A stretch of 64,000 nt of DNA from Chitinophagaceae bacterium (lineage in GTDB: Bacteria; Bacteroidota; Bacteroidia; Chitinophagales; Chitinophagaceae). A program made the position numbers and the translations under genes. The notes under the pieces are model-generated. The model saw only the letters and a program-made list of their open reading frames with translations. It was not told the DNA's origin and did no database searches. Positions 35,384-43,378 of the stretch are shown here, piece after piece (position 1 is the stretch's first letter; each line of letters opens with the position of its first letter). The stretch is from positions 32,152-96,151 of the forward strand of contig JADKJI010000023.1 in assembly GCA_016721085.1 (NCBI GenBank), in the 5' to 3' direction.

Positions 35384-35403
35384 GTTCTACCTTCCACTAA
35401 CAG

Positions 35404-35429
35404 AAGCCCTGCCATAAACTGCAGGGCTT
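35404..35429 (+). terminator. Rho-independent terminator after the lipoprotein gene
   Basis: AAGCCCTGC, 8-base loop, GCAGGGCTT followed by TTTTATTT. Confidence 0.82.
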
Positions 35430-35580
35430 TTTATTTGCAATTAGTACCTGCTTGTCTGTTAAAGAATGCTAACAGAATAGCAATGAATGTATATCGTAAC
35501 AAAGTTTTAAGAAATTTCGAGACGCTAAAACCGTTTTAGGCACACATTTGAGTACATTTACATTACCTAAATTTTAAAGG

Positions 35581-36291
35581 ATGAATTGGTTTTTCCTTCA
35601 GGTAACTACCCCAGCCTCTACAGTAGCAGATTCTCTCAAACAGGTTCTTAATGCAGGTCAGGCCGCCCCTCCCACAATGAACATATTCGATATGTTGGCT
35701 AATGGAGGACCACTGATGATCCCTTTGGGATTACTGTTTGTATTAGCCGTCTTCTTCTTTTTTGAAAGATTGATTGCCATCCGCAAGGCCAGCAATGTTG
35801 ACCCGAACTTCATGAACATCATCCGTGATAATATCTTCACTGGAAATGTTTCAGCAGCCAGGTCGCTTGCCAAGAACACCCCAAATCCTGTTGCCAGAAT
35901 GATCGACAAAGGTCTTCAGCGTATCGGCAAACCTATTGATGCCATTGAAAAAAGTATGGAAAATGTAGGCAAGCTTGAAATCTATAAGATGGAAAGAAAC
36001 CTGTCCATCCTTTCATTAGTGTATGGCATCGCTCCTATGTTCGGATTCCTTGGTACACTGATAGGAATGCTTCAATTATTTTACAGAATCAACACCACCC
36101 ACGAATTCAGTACCGACGCTATTGCCGGCGGTATCTATACTAAGCTGATAACTTCAGCAGTAGGTCTTACAATTGGTCTGTTAGGATATATCGGTTATAA
36201 CTTCCTCAATGCGCAACTGGATAAGACCATCAATAAAATGGAGTCTGCCAGTTCAGAATTCATCGACATTTTGCAGGAACCAACCCGATAA
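35581..36291 (+). CDS. exbB: MotA/TolQ/ExbB-family proton channel protein
   Basis: The product is 236 aa. An N-terminal membrane helix (PLMIPLGLLFVLAVFFFFERL, about 48-68), a cytoplasmic loop and two further helices (SLVYGIAPMFGFLGTLIGML, about 142-161, and KLITSAVGLTIGLLGYIGYNF) give the ExbB/TolQ topology. The conserved GTLIGML and TSAVGLTIGL stretches line the proton channel. With the ExbD partner 23 bp downstream it should energise TonB-type or Tol-type transport across the envelope. No tonB gene is present in the window. Confidence 0.9.
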   Translation: MNWFFLQVTTPASTVADSLKQVLNAGQAAPPTMNIFDMLANGGPLMIPLGLLFVLAVFFFFERLIAIRKASNVDPNFMNIIRDNIFTGNVSAARSLAKNTPNPVARMIDKGLQRIGKPIDAIEKSMENVGKLEIYKMERNLSILSLVYGIAPMFGFLGTLIGMLQLFYRINTTHEFSTDAIAGGIYTKLITSAVGLTIGLLGYIGYNFLNAQLDKTINKMESASSEFIDILQEPTR

Positions 36292-36314
36292 TAGAACAAC
36301 AATAAATAGTCAGC

Positions 36315-36710
36315 ATGAATCTCCGTAAACGACTAAAATCACATCCAGAATTACATGGTGGCGCCTTGAACGACATCATGTTCATTCTGTTATTCTTTTT
36401 CCTGATCGTTTCCACTTTAGCTAACCCCAACGTTATAAAACTTTCCACTCCCAAAGCAAAAAGTGATACCAAAGCGAAACAATCAGTAATCGTAAATATA
36501 AAAGCAACCGGAGAATACGTAATCAATGGCAAAACGATTGCTTTAGAAGACATGAAACTCCTCATGCAACCCTATATCGCTAAAGACTCACTACAAGCCA
36601 CCATCGCCATCAATGCCGACAAAGCCACTCCTCTTGAAAATGTTGTTGCTGTTATGAGAGTGGCAAGGGAAATGGGGGCGAGAACGACGTTGTTGGTTGA
36701 CAATAAGTAA
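36315..36710 (+). CDS. exbD: ExbD/TolR-family biopolymer transport protein
   Basis: The product is 131 aa: a short cytoplasmic start, one membrane helix (NDIMFILLFFFLIVSTLA) carrying the conserved proton-path Asp (GALNDIMF), then a periplasmic domain ending in ENVVAVMRVAREMGARTTLLV. It forms the stator with the upstream ExbB-like protein. It is followed directly by a long intergenic palindrome and convergent prmC. Confidence 0.9.
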   Translation: MNLRKRLKSHPELHGGALNDIMFILLFFFLIVSTLANPNVIKLSTPKAKSDTKAKQSVIVNIKATGEYVINGKTIALEDMKLLMQPYIAKDSLQATIAINADKATPLENVVAVMRVAREMGARTTLLVDNK

Positions 36711-36719
36711 GTCCTTATT

Positions 36720-37098
36720 AAAAGTCCGGAAGTCCGCGGCGCTTGAATTTTGGAGAGTATGAAATTTAAGTCCGCGGCGCTTGAAGTTTGGAGATTCCTG
36801 ATTTTTAGTCCGGAAGAGAATACAAATACAAGTAGGGGAGTTAGGTAGTAGGGAAGTAAGGTAGGAGAATACAGATTCCTTTATTATAGCAATAACCGCA
36901 GAGACGCGGAGACGCAGAGGCATTCCCTGCGTCTCCGCGTCTCTGCGGTTATTTCTATAAAAAGGAACCTACTTCTTTCTACCTAACTCCTACTGTATTT
37001 GTATTTTCTTCCGGACTTAACGAAGAACTAAAAGTTCAAAGACCACGGACTAAAAATTCTTACTCTCCAAAATTCAAGCGCCGCGGACTTCCGGACTA
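36720..37098. repeat. Long nested inverted repeat between convergent exbD and prmC
   Basis: About 380 bases with near two-fold symmetry around 36922. The outer arms are GTCCGGAAGTCCGCGGCGCT (36724-36743) against GCGCCGCGGACTTCCGGACT (37078-37097). The middle arms are GAATACAAATACAAGTAGG against TACTGTATTTGTATTTTCTTCC. The centre is a perfect 26-bp stem with a 9-base loop (36892-36917 / 36927-36952; CCGCAGAGACGCGGAGACGC). The arms also hold TTGAATTTTGGAGAGTA-type units shared with 30671-30744. The symmetry suggests a MITE-like element or a large bidirectional terminator. Confidence 0.8.
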
Positions 37099-37963
37099 TA
37101 CATTACGACTCCCGACTAGCATCCTCTCCTTCCCCTGCATATCTTTCCTGATTTCTATATTAAAATACCCATTACTTTCATCACCTTCACCACTTCCTTC
37201 GCCAAATCTTCATGCACTTCAAAATACAATCTGCCTCCTTTTTGAAGATGATTCAGTCCAATATTGCAATGGCTTTATAGAATTGCAGAGGATCTTCATC
37301 GGCAGCAAATAGAGCGAGATGAGGTTCGTATTTCACCACATTTTCTGGTAGCGTACCGGCATCGGCTAATGGGATATACGGAGGATTACTCACTATGATA
37401 TCGAACTCTGCATTTGCGAAAACAGGATTATAGTTGAGGATGTCATATTGATGCCATTCAATATCCATTTGATGAGTTGAAGCATTTCGCCTCGCTATCT
37501 CTAAAGCCGACTCACTGATATCACATCCATGAACATGTGCACTGGGAATTAATTTCTTTATCCCCAACGCTATACAACCACTGCCTGTTCCCATGTCCAA
37601 TACTCTGATATTTTTCTTCGAAAGTTCTCCAGACCTGACATCTTTCGCTATCCAATCTACCAGTTCCTCAGTTTCCTGACGTGGAATCAACACACTATTA
37701 TCTACAAACAGGTTCATCCCGCAAAACCAGGCTTCTCCCAATACATATTGTACCGGTACCTGTTTACCTAACTGTTCAATATAAGTGGCTAATTTTTCTT
37801 CCTGCTGAAGCGAAAAGACCATTGTCTTATTTGTAACCCTATCTATCTTTTTCCAACCTGTCAATGATTCCATTACAAGATCAGCAATAGCAGCAGCTTC
37901 ACCATCAGAATAGTGATGATAGAGCTGAAATAATAGCTGCTGTTGCGCTTCCGATAACTTCAT
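37096..37963 (-). CDS. prmC: Release-factor glutamine methyltransferase (C-terminus frameshifted)
   Basis: PrmC methylates the Gln of the GGQ loop in release factors. The start is set at 37963 (MKLSEAQQQ); an ATG at 37975 is an alternative, and the frame is open back to 38059. Visible are VPVQYVLGEAWFCGM, LIPRQETEELV, the SAM-binding VLDMGTGSGCIAL and the catalytic NPPY in IIVSNPPYIPL. The frame ends early after FYKAIAILD at 37253. Adding a T near 37249 continues it as GLNHLQKGGRLYFEVHEDLA, and adding a G near 37170 gives the expected end GYFNIEIRKDMQGKERM. With both repairs it ends at 37096. Confidence 0.88.
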
Positions 37964-38097
37964 GTCTGCAAACATACAAAGTGAAGGGGGAAGTAGATAC
38001 AACAGTGAAGGATATTCAGTTATTGGACACAAGGCTTCAACTGGGTAAACACCGCCCAAATCGTATATATTTGCGGCTACAGCTTCCCAAAAACTGA

Positions 38098-39081
38098 ATG
38101 CCCAATCCTGCAGATTATATGTATCGTTGCCTCCAACTAGCTCAATTGGGCAGTGGGAATACAGCTCCCAATCCTCTGGTGGGTGCCGTATTAGTTCATA
38201 AAGATCGAATCATAGGGGAAGGTTACCACGAAAAATACGGCGGTCCGCATGCAGAAGTTAACTGCCTGGCATCACTAGCAGCAACTGACAGAGATTTAAT
38301 ACCTGAATCTACATTATATGTCTCGCTGGAACCCTGCTCCCATTTTGGCAAAACACCCCCCTGCAGCGATCTGATCATAAAAGAAAAGATTCCAAACGTA
38401 GTGGTAGGTTGCAGGGACCCTTTTCCTGAAGTGGATGGAAAAGGGATAGAGAAACTGCTGGCAGCCGGTACTGGTATCAGAACCGATATAATGCCTGAAG
38501 AATGCATCGAAACGAACAAGAGGTTTCTGACCTTCCACACAAAGAAAAGGCCCTATATCGTCTTAAAATGGGCTGAAACGGCTGATGGGATTATAGGAAC
38601 CGGAACAGAAACCAGACTGCAAATTTCCAACGATTATAGCAACCGATTAGTCCACAAATGGAGAAGTGAAGAGTCCGCAATACTTATTGGGACCAACACG
38701 GCCTTATATGACAATCCACAATTGACAAACAGGTACTGGTCGGGTAAACAACCCATACCACTAGTAATAGACAGGAATCTGAGACTTCCGCATACATTAG
38801 AACTATTCAAGAATCCCAATACCATTATTATTAATGATCATAAAGAAGGAAAATATGATGGTATACGGTATATTAAAATAGAAAAACAAGATCCCCTAAT
38901 CCCTCAATTAACAGCCTTTCTCTATAAATTAAACATCATAAGTGTACTTGTTGAAGGCGGGGCTACTCTATTACAATCTTTCCTCGATGCAGGAATTTGG
39001 GATGAGGCCAGGGTTATCAGCAACGATCAATACATTGGAGGCAAAGGAATAAATGCACCGTTATTACTCGTTCTTTCGTAA
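38098..39081 (+). CDS. ribD: Bifunctional riboflavin biosynthesis protein RibD (3' end lost)
   Basis: The N-terminal deaminase domain has NPLVGAVLV, the zinc motif HAEVNCL and PCSHFGKTPPC. The C-terminal reductase domain runs from KRPYIVLKWAETADG to SVLVEGGATLLQSFLDAGIWDEARV. The two activities deaminate and reduce the pyrimidine intermediate. The family tail (about 20 residues after GxGIxAP) is absent: after YIGGKGINAP (to about 39060) the frame reads LLLVLS-stop, and the DNA from there belongs, in another frame, to the EamA transporter. The 327-residue product is therefore a fusion with foreign sequence after residue about 321. It is divergent from prmC, a common Bacteroidota arrangement. 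Confidence 0.9.
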   Translation: MPNPADYMYRCLQLAQLGSGNTAPNPLVGAVLVHKDRIIGEGYHEKYGGPHAEVNCLASLAATDRDLIPESTLYVSLEPCSHFGKTPPCSDLIIKEKIPNVVVGCRDPFPEVDGKGIEKLLAAGTGIRTDIMPEECIETNKRFLTFHTKKRPYIVLKWAETADGIIGTGTETRLQISNDYSNRLVHKWRSEESAILIGTNTALYDNPQLTNRYWSGKQPIPLVIDRNLRLPHTLELFKNPNTIIINDHKEGKYDGIRYIKIEKQDPLIPQLTAFLYKLNIISVLVEGGATLLQSFLDAGIWDEARVISNDQYIGGKGINAPLLLVLS

Positions 39082-39824
39082 ATGGTCATTTCCCAATAAA
39101 TACAGGAACTATTTCTCAGCCATGGTTTAAATGGGCTTGTATTATGGGAGCTACTTTCATCATCCTTTTCAACATCATTGGATTTACCACACAAAGACTG
39201 GGTGTAGCTGTAGCATCGGTTGCCAATAAATTATCATTGGTAATACCGTTCATATTTTCTATCCTACTCTATAATGAAAAAGCAACGGCACTAAAAATAG
39301 CTGGAGTAGTTATGGCATTGGCAAGTGTCTTATTTACTTGCTGGCCTTCCAAACAACAGCAGTCAACACATAGCAAGAAAATCTCCTTTTGGATTTCGCT
39401 GGTACCTGCCATCCTTTTCTTAGGAAGCGGCCTGCTCGATACAATGATCAAATATGTTGAACAGGGGTTCATCAATGAAAATAATAATAACGAATATCTG
39501 ATAACTGCTTTTGCGGCTGCCGGCACCATCGGTTTACTAATATTGATCTCAGCATTCATTACTGGAAAGCAACAATTCTCTTCCAAAGCATTGCTGATGG
39601 GAATTGCTATCGGAATTCCGAATTATTTTTCCATCTGGTGTCTTATGCAGGTGCTAAAAGATTATTCTTCCAACAGTTCTGCAATAATACCCATAAACAA
39701 TATGGGCATCGTATTATTCAGCACTCTGGTGGCAGGATGGATTTTCAAAGAGCGTTTATCAAAATTAAACTGGACAGGTGTTCTATTGGCAATTGCCGCC
39801 ATCGCATTAATAGCTTACGGATAA
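39060..39824 (+). CDS. EamA/DMT-family transporter (5' end missing)
   Basis: In frame from 39060 the sequence reads VNGHFPINTGTISQPWFKW and then MGATFIILFNIIGFTTQRLG (first in-frame ATG 39144). Family members of this type have about 290 residues and some 40-50 residues before this point; these are missing because the DNA joins directly to the ribD coding region. The remaining part shows about eight membrane helices, including ASVANKLSLVIPFIFSILLY and SAIIPINNMGIVLFSTLVAG. It would export or exchange small metabolites. The next gene starts 2 bp after its stop, suggesting an operon. Confidence 0.75.
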   Translation, partial: VITRSFVNGHFPINTGTISQPWFKWACIMGATFIILFNIIGFTTQRLGVAVASVANKLSLVIPFIFSILLYNEKATALKIAGVVMALASVLFTCWPSKQQQSTHSKKISFWISLVPAILFLGSGLLDTMIKYVEQGFINENNNNEYLITAFAAAGTIGLLILISAFITGKQQFSSKALLMGIAIGIPNYFSIWCLMQVLKDYSSNSSAIIPINNMGIVLFSTLVAGWIFKERLSKLNWTGVLLAIAAIALIAYG

Positions 39825-39826
39825 TT

Positions 39827-40435
39827 ATGAGTGAGAAGGATTTTTATTATACCATCGACAAGAGTGGTAACGCGGAGTTTAAAGACAGAGGAAGTAAATT
39901 CCTCGGCTATGCATTTCCCATACAATCAGTTGAGGAATTCAAAGCTGCTATGGAAGGATTGAAGAAAGAGCACCCGAAAGCCACCCATCATTGTTTTGCC
40001 TATAGGATTGGACTGGATGGCAATACCTTCAGAGTAAGTGATGCCGGAGAACCTTCAGGCACAGCTGGCAGACCTATTTTGGGACAAATCGACAGCAGGG
40101 AATTAACGAATACTCTTGTGGTAGTGGTAAGATATTTTGGAGGCACATTACTTGGCGTACCCGGACTTATCAATGCTTATAAGAATGCCGCTTCAATGGT
40201 ATTACAGATTACCCCCATCATACAAAAACAAGTTGAGACCCTTTACAAACTTCATTTCGATTATACACTGATGAATGATGTAATGATGATCCTGAAATCG
40301 TCCAATGTATCCTTGCTGGAAAAAGAAATGAGCCTTTTCTGTGAGTTCAAGGTTGGCATACCCAGCCAACGACTTGAAGAAGTGCTGTATCGATTGAACG
40401 ACCTCCGATCTGTAGAAGTAAAAAAGGTCTCCTGA
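39827..40435 (+). CDS. yigZ: YigZ/IMPACT-family protein
   Basis: The start is placed at 39827 (MSEKDFYYTID), 2 bp after the transporter stop; the frame is open further upstream but that part overlaps the transporter. The product is 202 aa. The UPF0029 N-terminal domain shows KFLGYAFPIQSVEEFKAAM, ATHHCFAYRIG, the signature SDAGEPSGTAGRPIL and VVVVRYFGGTLLGVPGLI. The C-terminal ferredoxin-like domain follows. The molecular role is not well defined; a link with translation regulation is known for IMPACT relatives. It ends 1 bp from the convergent 3-hydroxyacyl-CoA dehydrogenase gene. Confidence 0.92.
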   Translation: MSEKDFYYTIDKSGNAEFKDRGSKFLGYAFPIQSVEEFKAAMEGLKKEHPKATHHCFAYRIGLDGNTFRVSDAGEPSGTAGRPILGQIDSRELTNTLVVVVRYFGGTLLGVPGLINAYKNAASMVLQITPIIQKQVETLYKLHFDYTLMNDVMMILKSSNVSLLEKEMSLFCEFKVGIPSQRLEEVLYRLNDLRSVEVKKVS

Positions 40436-40436
40436 T

Positions 40437-41333
40437 TTATTTCCTGAACCTGGCACTAACAACTAATTCCTTTGATCCTGGCGTATAAGTGTAAAATCCT
40501 TCGCCGGTTTTAACACCTAATTTTCCAGCCTGCACCATACTTACTAACAAAGGACATGGAGCATACTTAGGGTTACCGAATCCTTCATGTAATACTTGAA
40601 GTATCGCCAAACAAGTGTCGAGTCCTATGAAATCTGCCAATTGCAATGGCCCCATGGGATGAGCCATACCTAATTTCATTACCGTATCTATTTCTGTTAC
40701 TCCTGCAACCCCTTCGTACAAACTATAGATAGCTTCATTCAACATTGGCATCAGTATACGGTTGGCTATGAAACCCGGATAGTCATTCACCACACAAGGC
40801 ACTTTACCTAATTGAATGGAGGTAGCCACAATAAAGTCGGTCACTTCTTTTGAAGTGGAATAACCATTTATGATTTCAACCAGCTTCATTACAGGAACCG
40901 GATTCATAAAATGCATTCCAATAACTTTATCTGCCCTCTTCGTAACTGCTGCAATTTTTGTGATAGGGATAGAAGAAGTATTTGTTGCCAGTATACATCC
41001 AGCAGGGGCTTTTTCATCCAGTTCTTTGAAGATTGAAAGCTTCAAGGATACATTCTCTGTAGCTGCTTCAACTACTAATCCTGCGTTGGCTACGCCATCT
41101 CCGAGTGAAGTGGCTGTAGATAAGGAGTTCAGAGTGTTTTGTTTTTGCTCTTCAGTAATTGTCTGCTTGGCTACCAGGCGATCCAGATTTTTTGAAATGG
41201 TGGATATAGCCTTATCTAATTGTGTTTGTGAAACATCAATCAGAGTTACTTTATATCCGCTTTGGGCAAATGTATGAGCTATGCCATTACCCATGGTGCC
41301 GGCGCCTATAACAGCTATTGAGATCTTATCCAT
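40437..41333 (-). CDS. 3-hydroxybutyryl/3-hydroxyacyl-CoA dehydrogenase
   Basis: The product is 298 aa from the ATG at 41333 (MDKISIAVIGAGTMG); an earlier in-frame ATG at 41378 would add 15 residues before the Rossmann fold. NAD binding is seen in GAGTMGNGIAHTFA. The catalytic region shows NTSSIPITKIAA, GMHFMNPVPVMKLVEII and the C-terminal domain AHPMGPLQLADFIGLDT. It oxidises (S)-3-hydroxyacyl-CoA in beta-oxidation or butanoate metabolism. It is a single-gene unit on the minus strand, with a large palindrome upstream. Confidence 0.93.
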   Translation of the reverse strand: MDKISIAVIGAGTMGNGIAHTFAQSGYKVTLIDVSQTQLDKAISTISKNLDRLVAKQTITEEQKQNTLNSLSTATSLGDGVANAGLVVEAATENVSLKLSIFKELDEKAPAGCILATNTSSIPITKIAAVTKRADKVIGMHFMNPVPVMKLVEIINGYSTSKEVTDFIVATSIQLGKVPCVVNDYPGFIANRILMPMLNEAIYSLYEGVAGVTEIDTVMKLGMAHPMGPLQLADFIGLDTCLAILQVLHEGFGNPKYAPCPLLVSMVQAGKLGVKTGEGFYTYTPGSKELVVSARFRK

Positions 41334-41421
41334 GTTCAGATTTTTATAATTAGCAAGCAATTCGCTATCGAATCCCAAATGTAGTTGATAGTTTTTATTC
41401 CCGGAATTTTCAGGTTATTTC

Positions 41422-41554
41422 ACCGCGGAGACGCAGGGACGCGGGGATGTATTTCTCTGTGTTCTCAGCGCCTCTGCGTGAAAAAAATAGCCATCTCACG
41501 CAGAGGCGCTGAGGTCGCAGAGATTTTTCCTCCGCGTCCCTGCGTCTCCGCGGT
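41422..41554. repeat. Nested inverted repeat (CCGCGGAGACGCAG family)
   Basis: The outer arms ACCGCGGAGACGCAGGGACG and CGTCCCTGCGTCTCCGCGGT (41422-41444 / 41532-41554) are perfect. The inner arms CTCAGCGCCTCTGCGTGA and TCACGCAGAGGCGCTGAG (41464-41481 / 41496-41513) form a second stem with an A-rich loop. The element lies between divergent genes and shares its GAGACGC-rich core with the hairpin at 36892-36952. A 63-codon open frame across it is produced by the repeat. Confidence 0.8.
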
Positions 41555-41702
41555 AAAATGTATTAATATTATTTAAACAACAACACTTTCCCGAATTACC
41601 GCTTTCCCGGCCACTGTATTGAAATCAAAATAATAATACCCCCCACAGGGTATTGCCAAAAACCAACAAATCACCTACTTTGTAACCTATACTTACCAAA
41701 CA

Positions 41703-42389
41703 ATGCTAAAAAGGCTAACAGTATCCAAACTCTTTCTCTTGCTGATCAATCTGGTTCCTCTATGGGGCGTTTGGATGGCTGGATGGAATGCACTGGAAAT
41801 ATTTATGGTGTACTGCCTCGAATCGGTGATTATCGGGCTTTACAATATCCTCAAAATGGGTATCACCTCATTGGTAATAAAAAAAGCGGATTGGACACCT
41901 GAAGGAGATACACCTACAATGGTGAGTGGCCCTTTCTTCATACTCTTCTTCATGGTACATTATGGATTTTTTGTTGCAATACAAATGAGTATTTTCATTT
42001 CCTTCACAGGACTTGAATCCAAACTGGGTGTAGCGAATGTGTGGGATTTTTTATGGAACTTCAGGAAATACCTTAGCCATAATAGCCAGTTGCTTTTACT
42101 TGGATTCGTAATCAGCTATGGCTTGATAATGCTGAAAGATTTCGTTTTTAATGGTGCATATAAAACAGCCAACCTCGGTACCCTACTATTCCAGCCATAT
42201 GGGCGCATTTTCATTCAACAATTCACTGTAATTGTTGGTAGCCTTTTTATCGGTCTGGGTAATGGGCAAATATTCATCACTGTATTCGTAGCTATACGAA
42301 TCTATTTCGATGTATTCATCAACTTCGATAGAATAATAAAACTGATTGAGAAACGACAAGCATTGAAATCAGCTAGACGCCAGCAATAG
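41703..42389 (+). CDS. DUF6498-like integral membrane protein
   Basis: The product is 228 aa with about five to six hydrophobic helices: LFLLLINLVPLWGVWMAGW, IFMVYCLESVIIGLYNIL, FFILFFMVHYGFFVAIQMSI, LLLLGFVISYGLIML and FIQQFTVIVGSLFIGLG. The motif MVHYGFF and the order of helices fit the DUF6498 family; function is unknown. The 3' end overlaps the convergent heptose kinase gene by 21 bp. A TACTTTG box about 27 bp upstream of the start may be part of its promoter. Confidence 0.75.
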   Translation: MLKRLTVSKLFLLLINLVPLWGVWMAGWNALEIFMVYCLESVIIGLYNILKMGITSLVIKKADWTPEGDTPTMVSGPFFILFFMVHYGFFVAIQMSIFISFTGLESKLGVANVWDFLWNFRKYLSHNSQLLLLGFVISYGLIMLKDFVFNGAYKTANLGTLLFQPYGRIFIQQFTVIVGSLFIGLGNGQIFITVFVAIRIYFDVFINFDRIIKLIEKRQALKSARRQQ

Positions 42390-43370
42390 CTTGCTTTCAT
42401 TCAACAACTGTTCTTTATTGATAGCAACAGTACCTACTTCCTCACAAACTAATCCACCTGCAATATTAGCTATGGCAGCCATAGTATGATTGTCGCGGGT
42501 TATAGCATACACCAGAGAGGCTACAGCAATCACGGTATCTCCTGCTCCTGATACATCGGCAATACTGCGTATATGGCAAGGAATGATACGTCCGGAATCG
42601 CCTTCCTGATAAAATACTCCTTTCTCGGAAAGTGTAATGAAAGAAATAGAATGATTCAATTCTTTTCGCAGAAGTTCATGAATGTTATGGAGAGATTCAT
42701 TGTCTACTTTTTCTAACAAAAGATTCAAGCCTTCTTTTACTTCTTTCAAATTGGGCTTGAAGATCGTCACCTGCTTATAAGCAAAGAAATTCTTACGCTT
42801 TGGATCTACTGTAGTAATGATTCCCTTTTCAAGACACCACCCTATAACAGTTTCAATAACCCTTGGCGTAAGGACACCTTTATTATAATCTTCGAAGATG
42901 ATTACATTAGGCTTATCCGTATCTATATACGTCCTTACCTTTTGGAGAAGAATATCTTCCTCCTTCCTATCAAGATCCCTGGTTATTTCAGCATCAAGAC
43001 GAAGCATGTGCTGATTTCGGCTAATGATTCTCGTTTTATTGGTTGTAATTCTTGTGTTACTATTAAGAAGATACCCTGTTTGTATATGATGTTGGGCAAA
43101 CAAGGTGGTAAGAGCTGCTCCATCATCATCGGCACCAATAACAGATAAGATATTCACTTGCGCTCCCAGAGATGCAAGGTTTAGCGCTACATTTCCAGCA
43201 CCTCCTATACGTTGTTCCTTTTGATCAAGAGCTACAACCGGCACTGGTGCTTCAGGAGATATTCGTTCAACATGCCCCCACCAATAAGTATCCAGCATTA
43301 CATCTCCTATAACACCAACTTTGATATTGGGAAACTGCTCAAAAAGTGCATCAATGTCTTTCTTTGTCAT
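42369..43370 (-). CDS. rfaE1: D-glycero-beta-D-manno-heptose-7-phosphate kinase (RfaE1/HldA)
   Basis: The product is 333 aa, the kinase half of the HldE pathway without the adenylyltransferase domain. PfkB-family motifs: VGVIGDVMLDTYWWG, GGAGNVALNLASLGA near the N-terminus, VDPKRKNFFAYKQVTIFKPN, and the catalytic DVSGAGDTVIAV close to the C-terminus. It phosphorylates heptose-7-phosphate for ADP-heptose, a precursor of lipopolysaccharide core. It lies 8 bp after the permease gene, so the two share a transcript. Confidence 0.92.
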   Translation of the reverse strand: MTKKDIDALFEQFPNIKVGVIGDVMLDTYWWGHVERISPEAPVPVVALDQKEQRIGGAGNVALNLASLGAQVNILSVIGADDDGAALTTLFAQHHIQTGYLLNSNTRITTNKTRIISRNQHMLRLDAEITRDLDRKEEDILLQKVRTYIDTDKPNVIIFEDYNKGVLTPRVIETVIGWCLEKGIITTVDPKRKNFFAYKQVTIFKPNLKEVKEGLNLLLEKVDNESLHNIHELLRKELNHSISFITLSEKGVFYQEGDSGRIIPCHIRSIADVSGAGDTVIAVASLVYAITRDNHTMAAIANIAGGLVCEEVGTVAINKEQLLNESKLLLASS

Positions 43371-43378
43371 GATCAGTA

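Noticed and set aside
41385..41576. 63-codon open frame across the CCGCGGAGACG palindrome
   Set aside because: It is a translation of the inverted repeat (many Arg/Cys) and not a gene.
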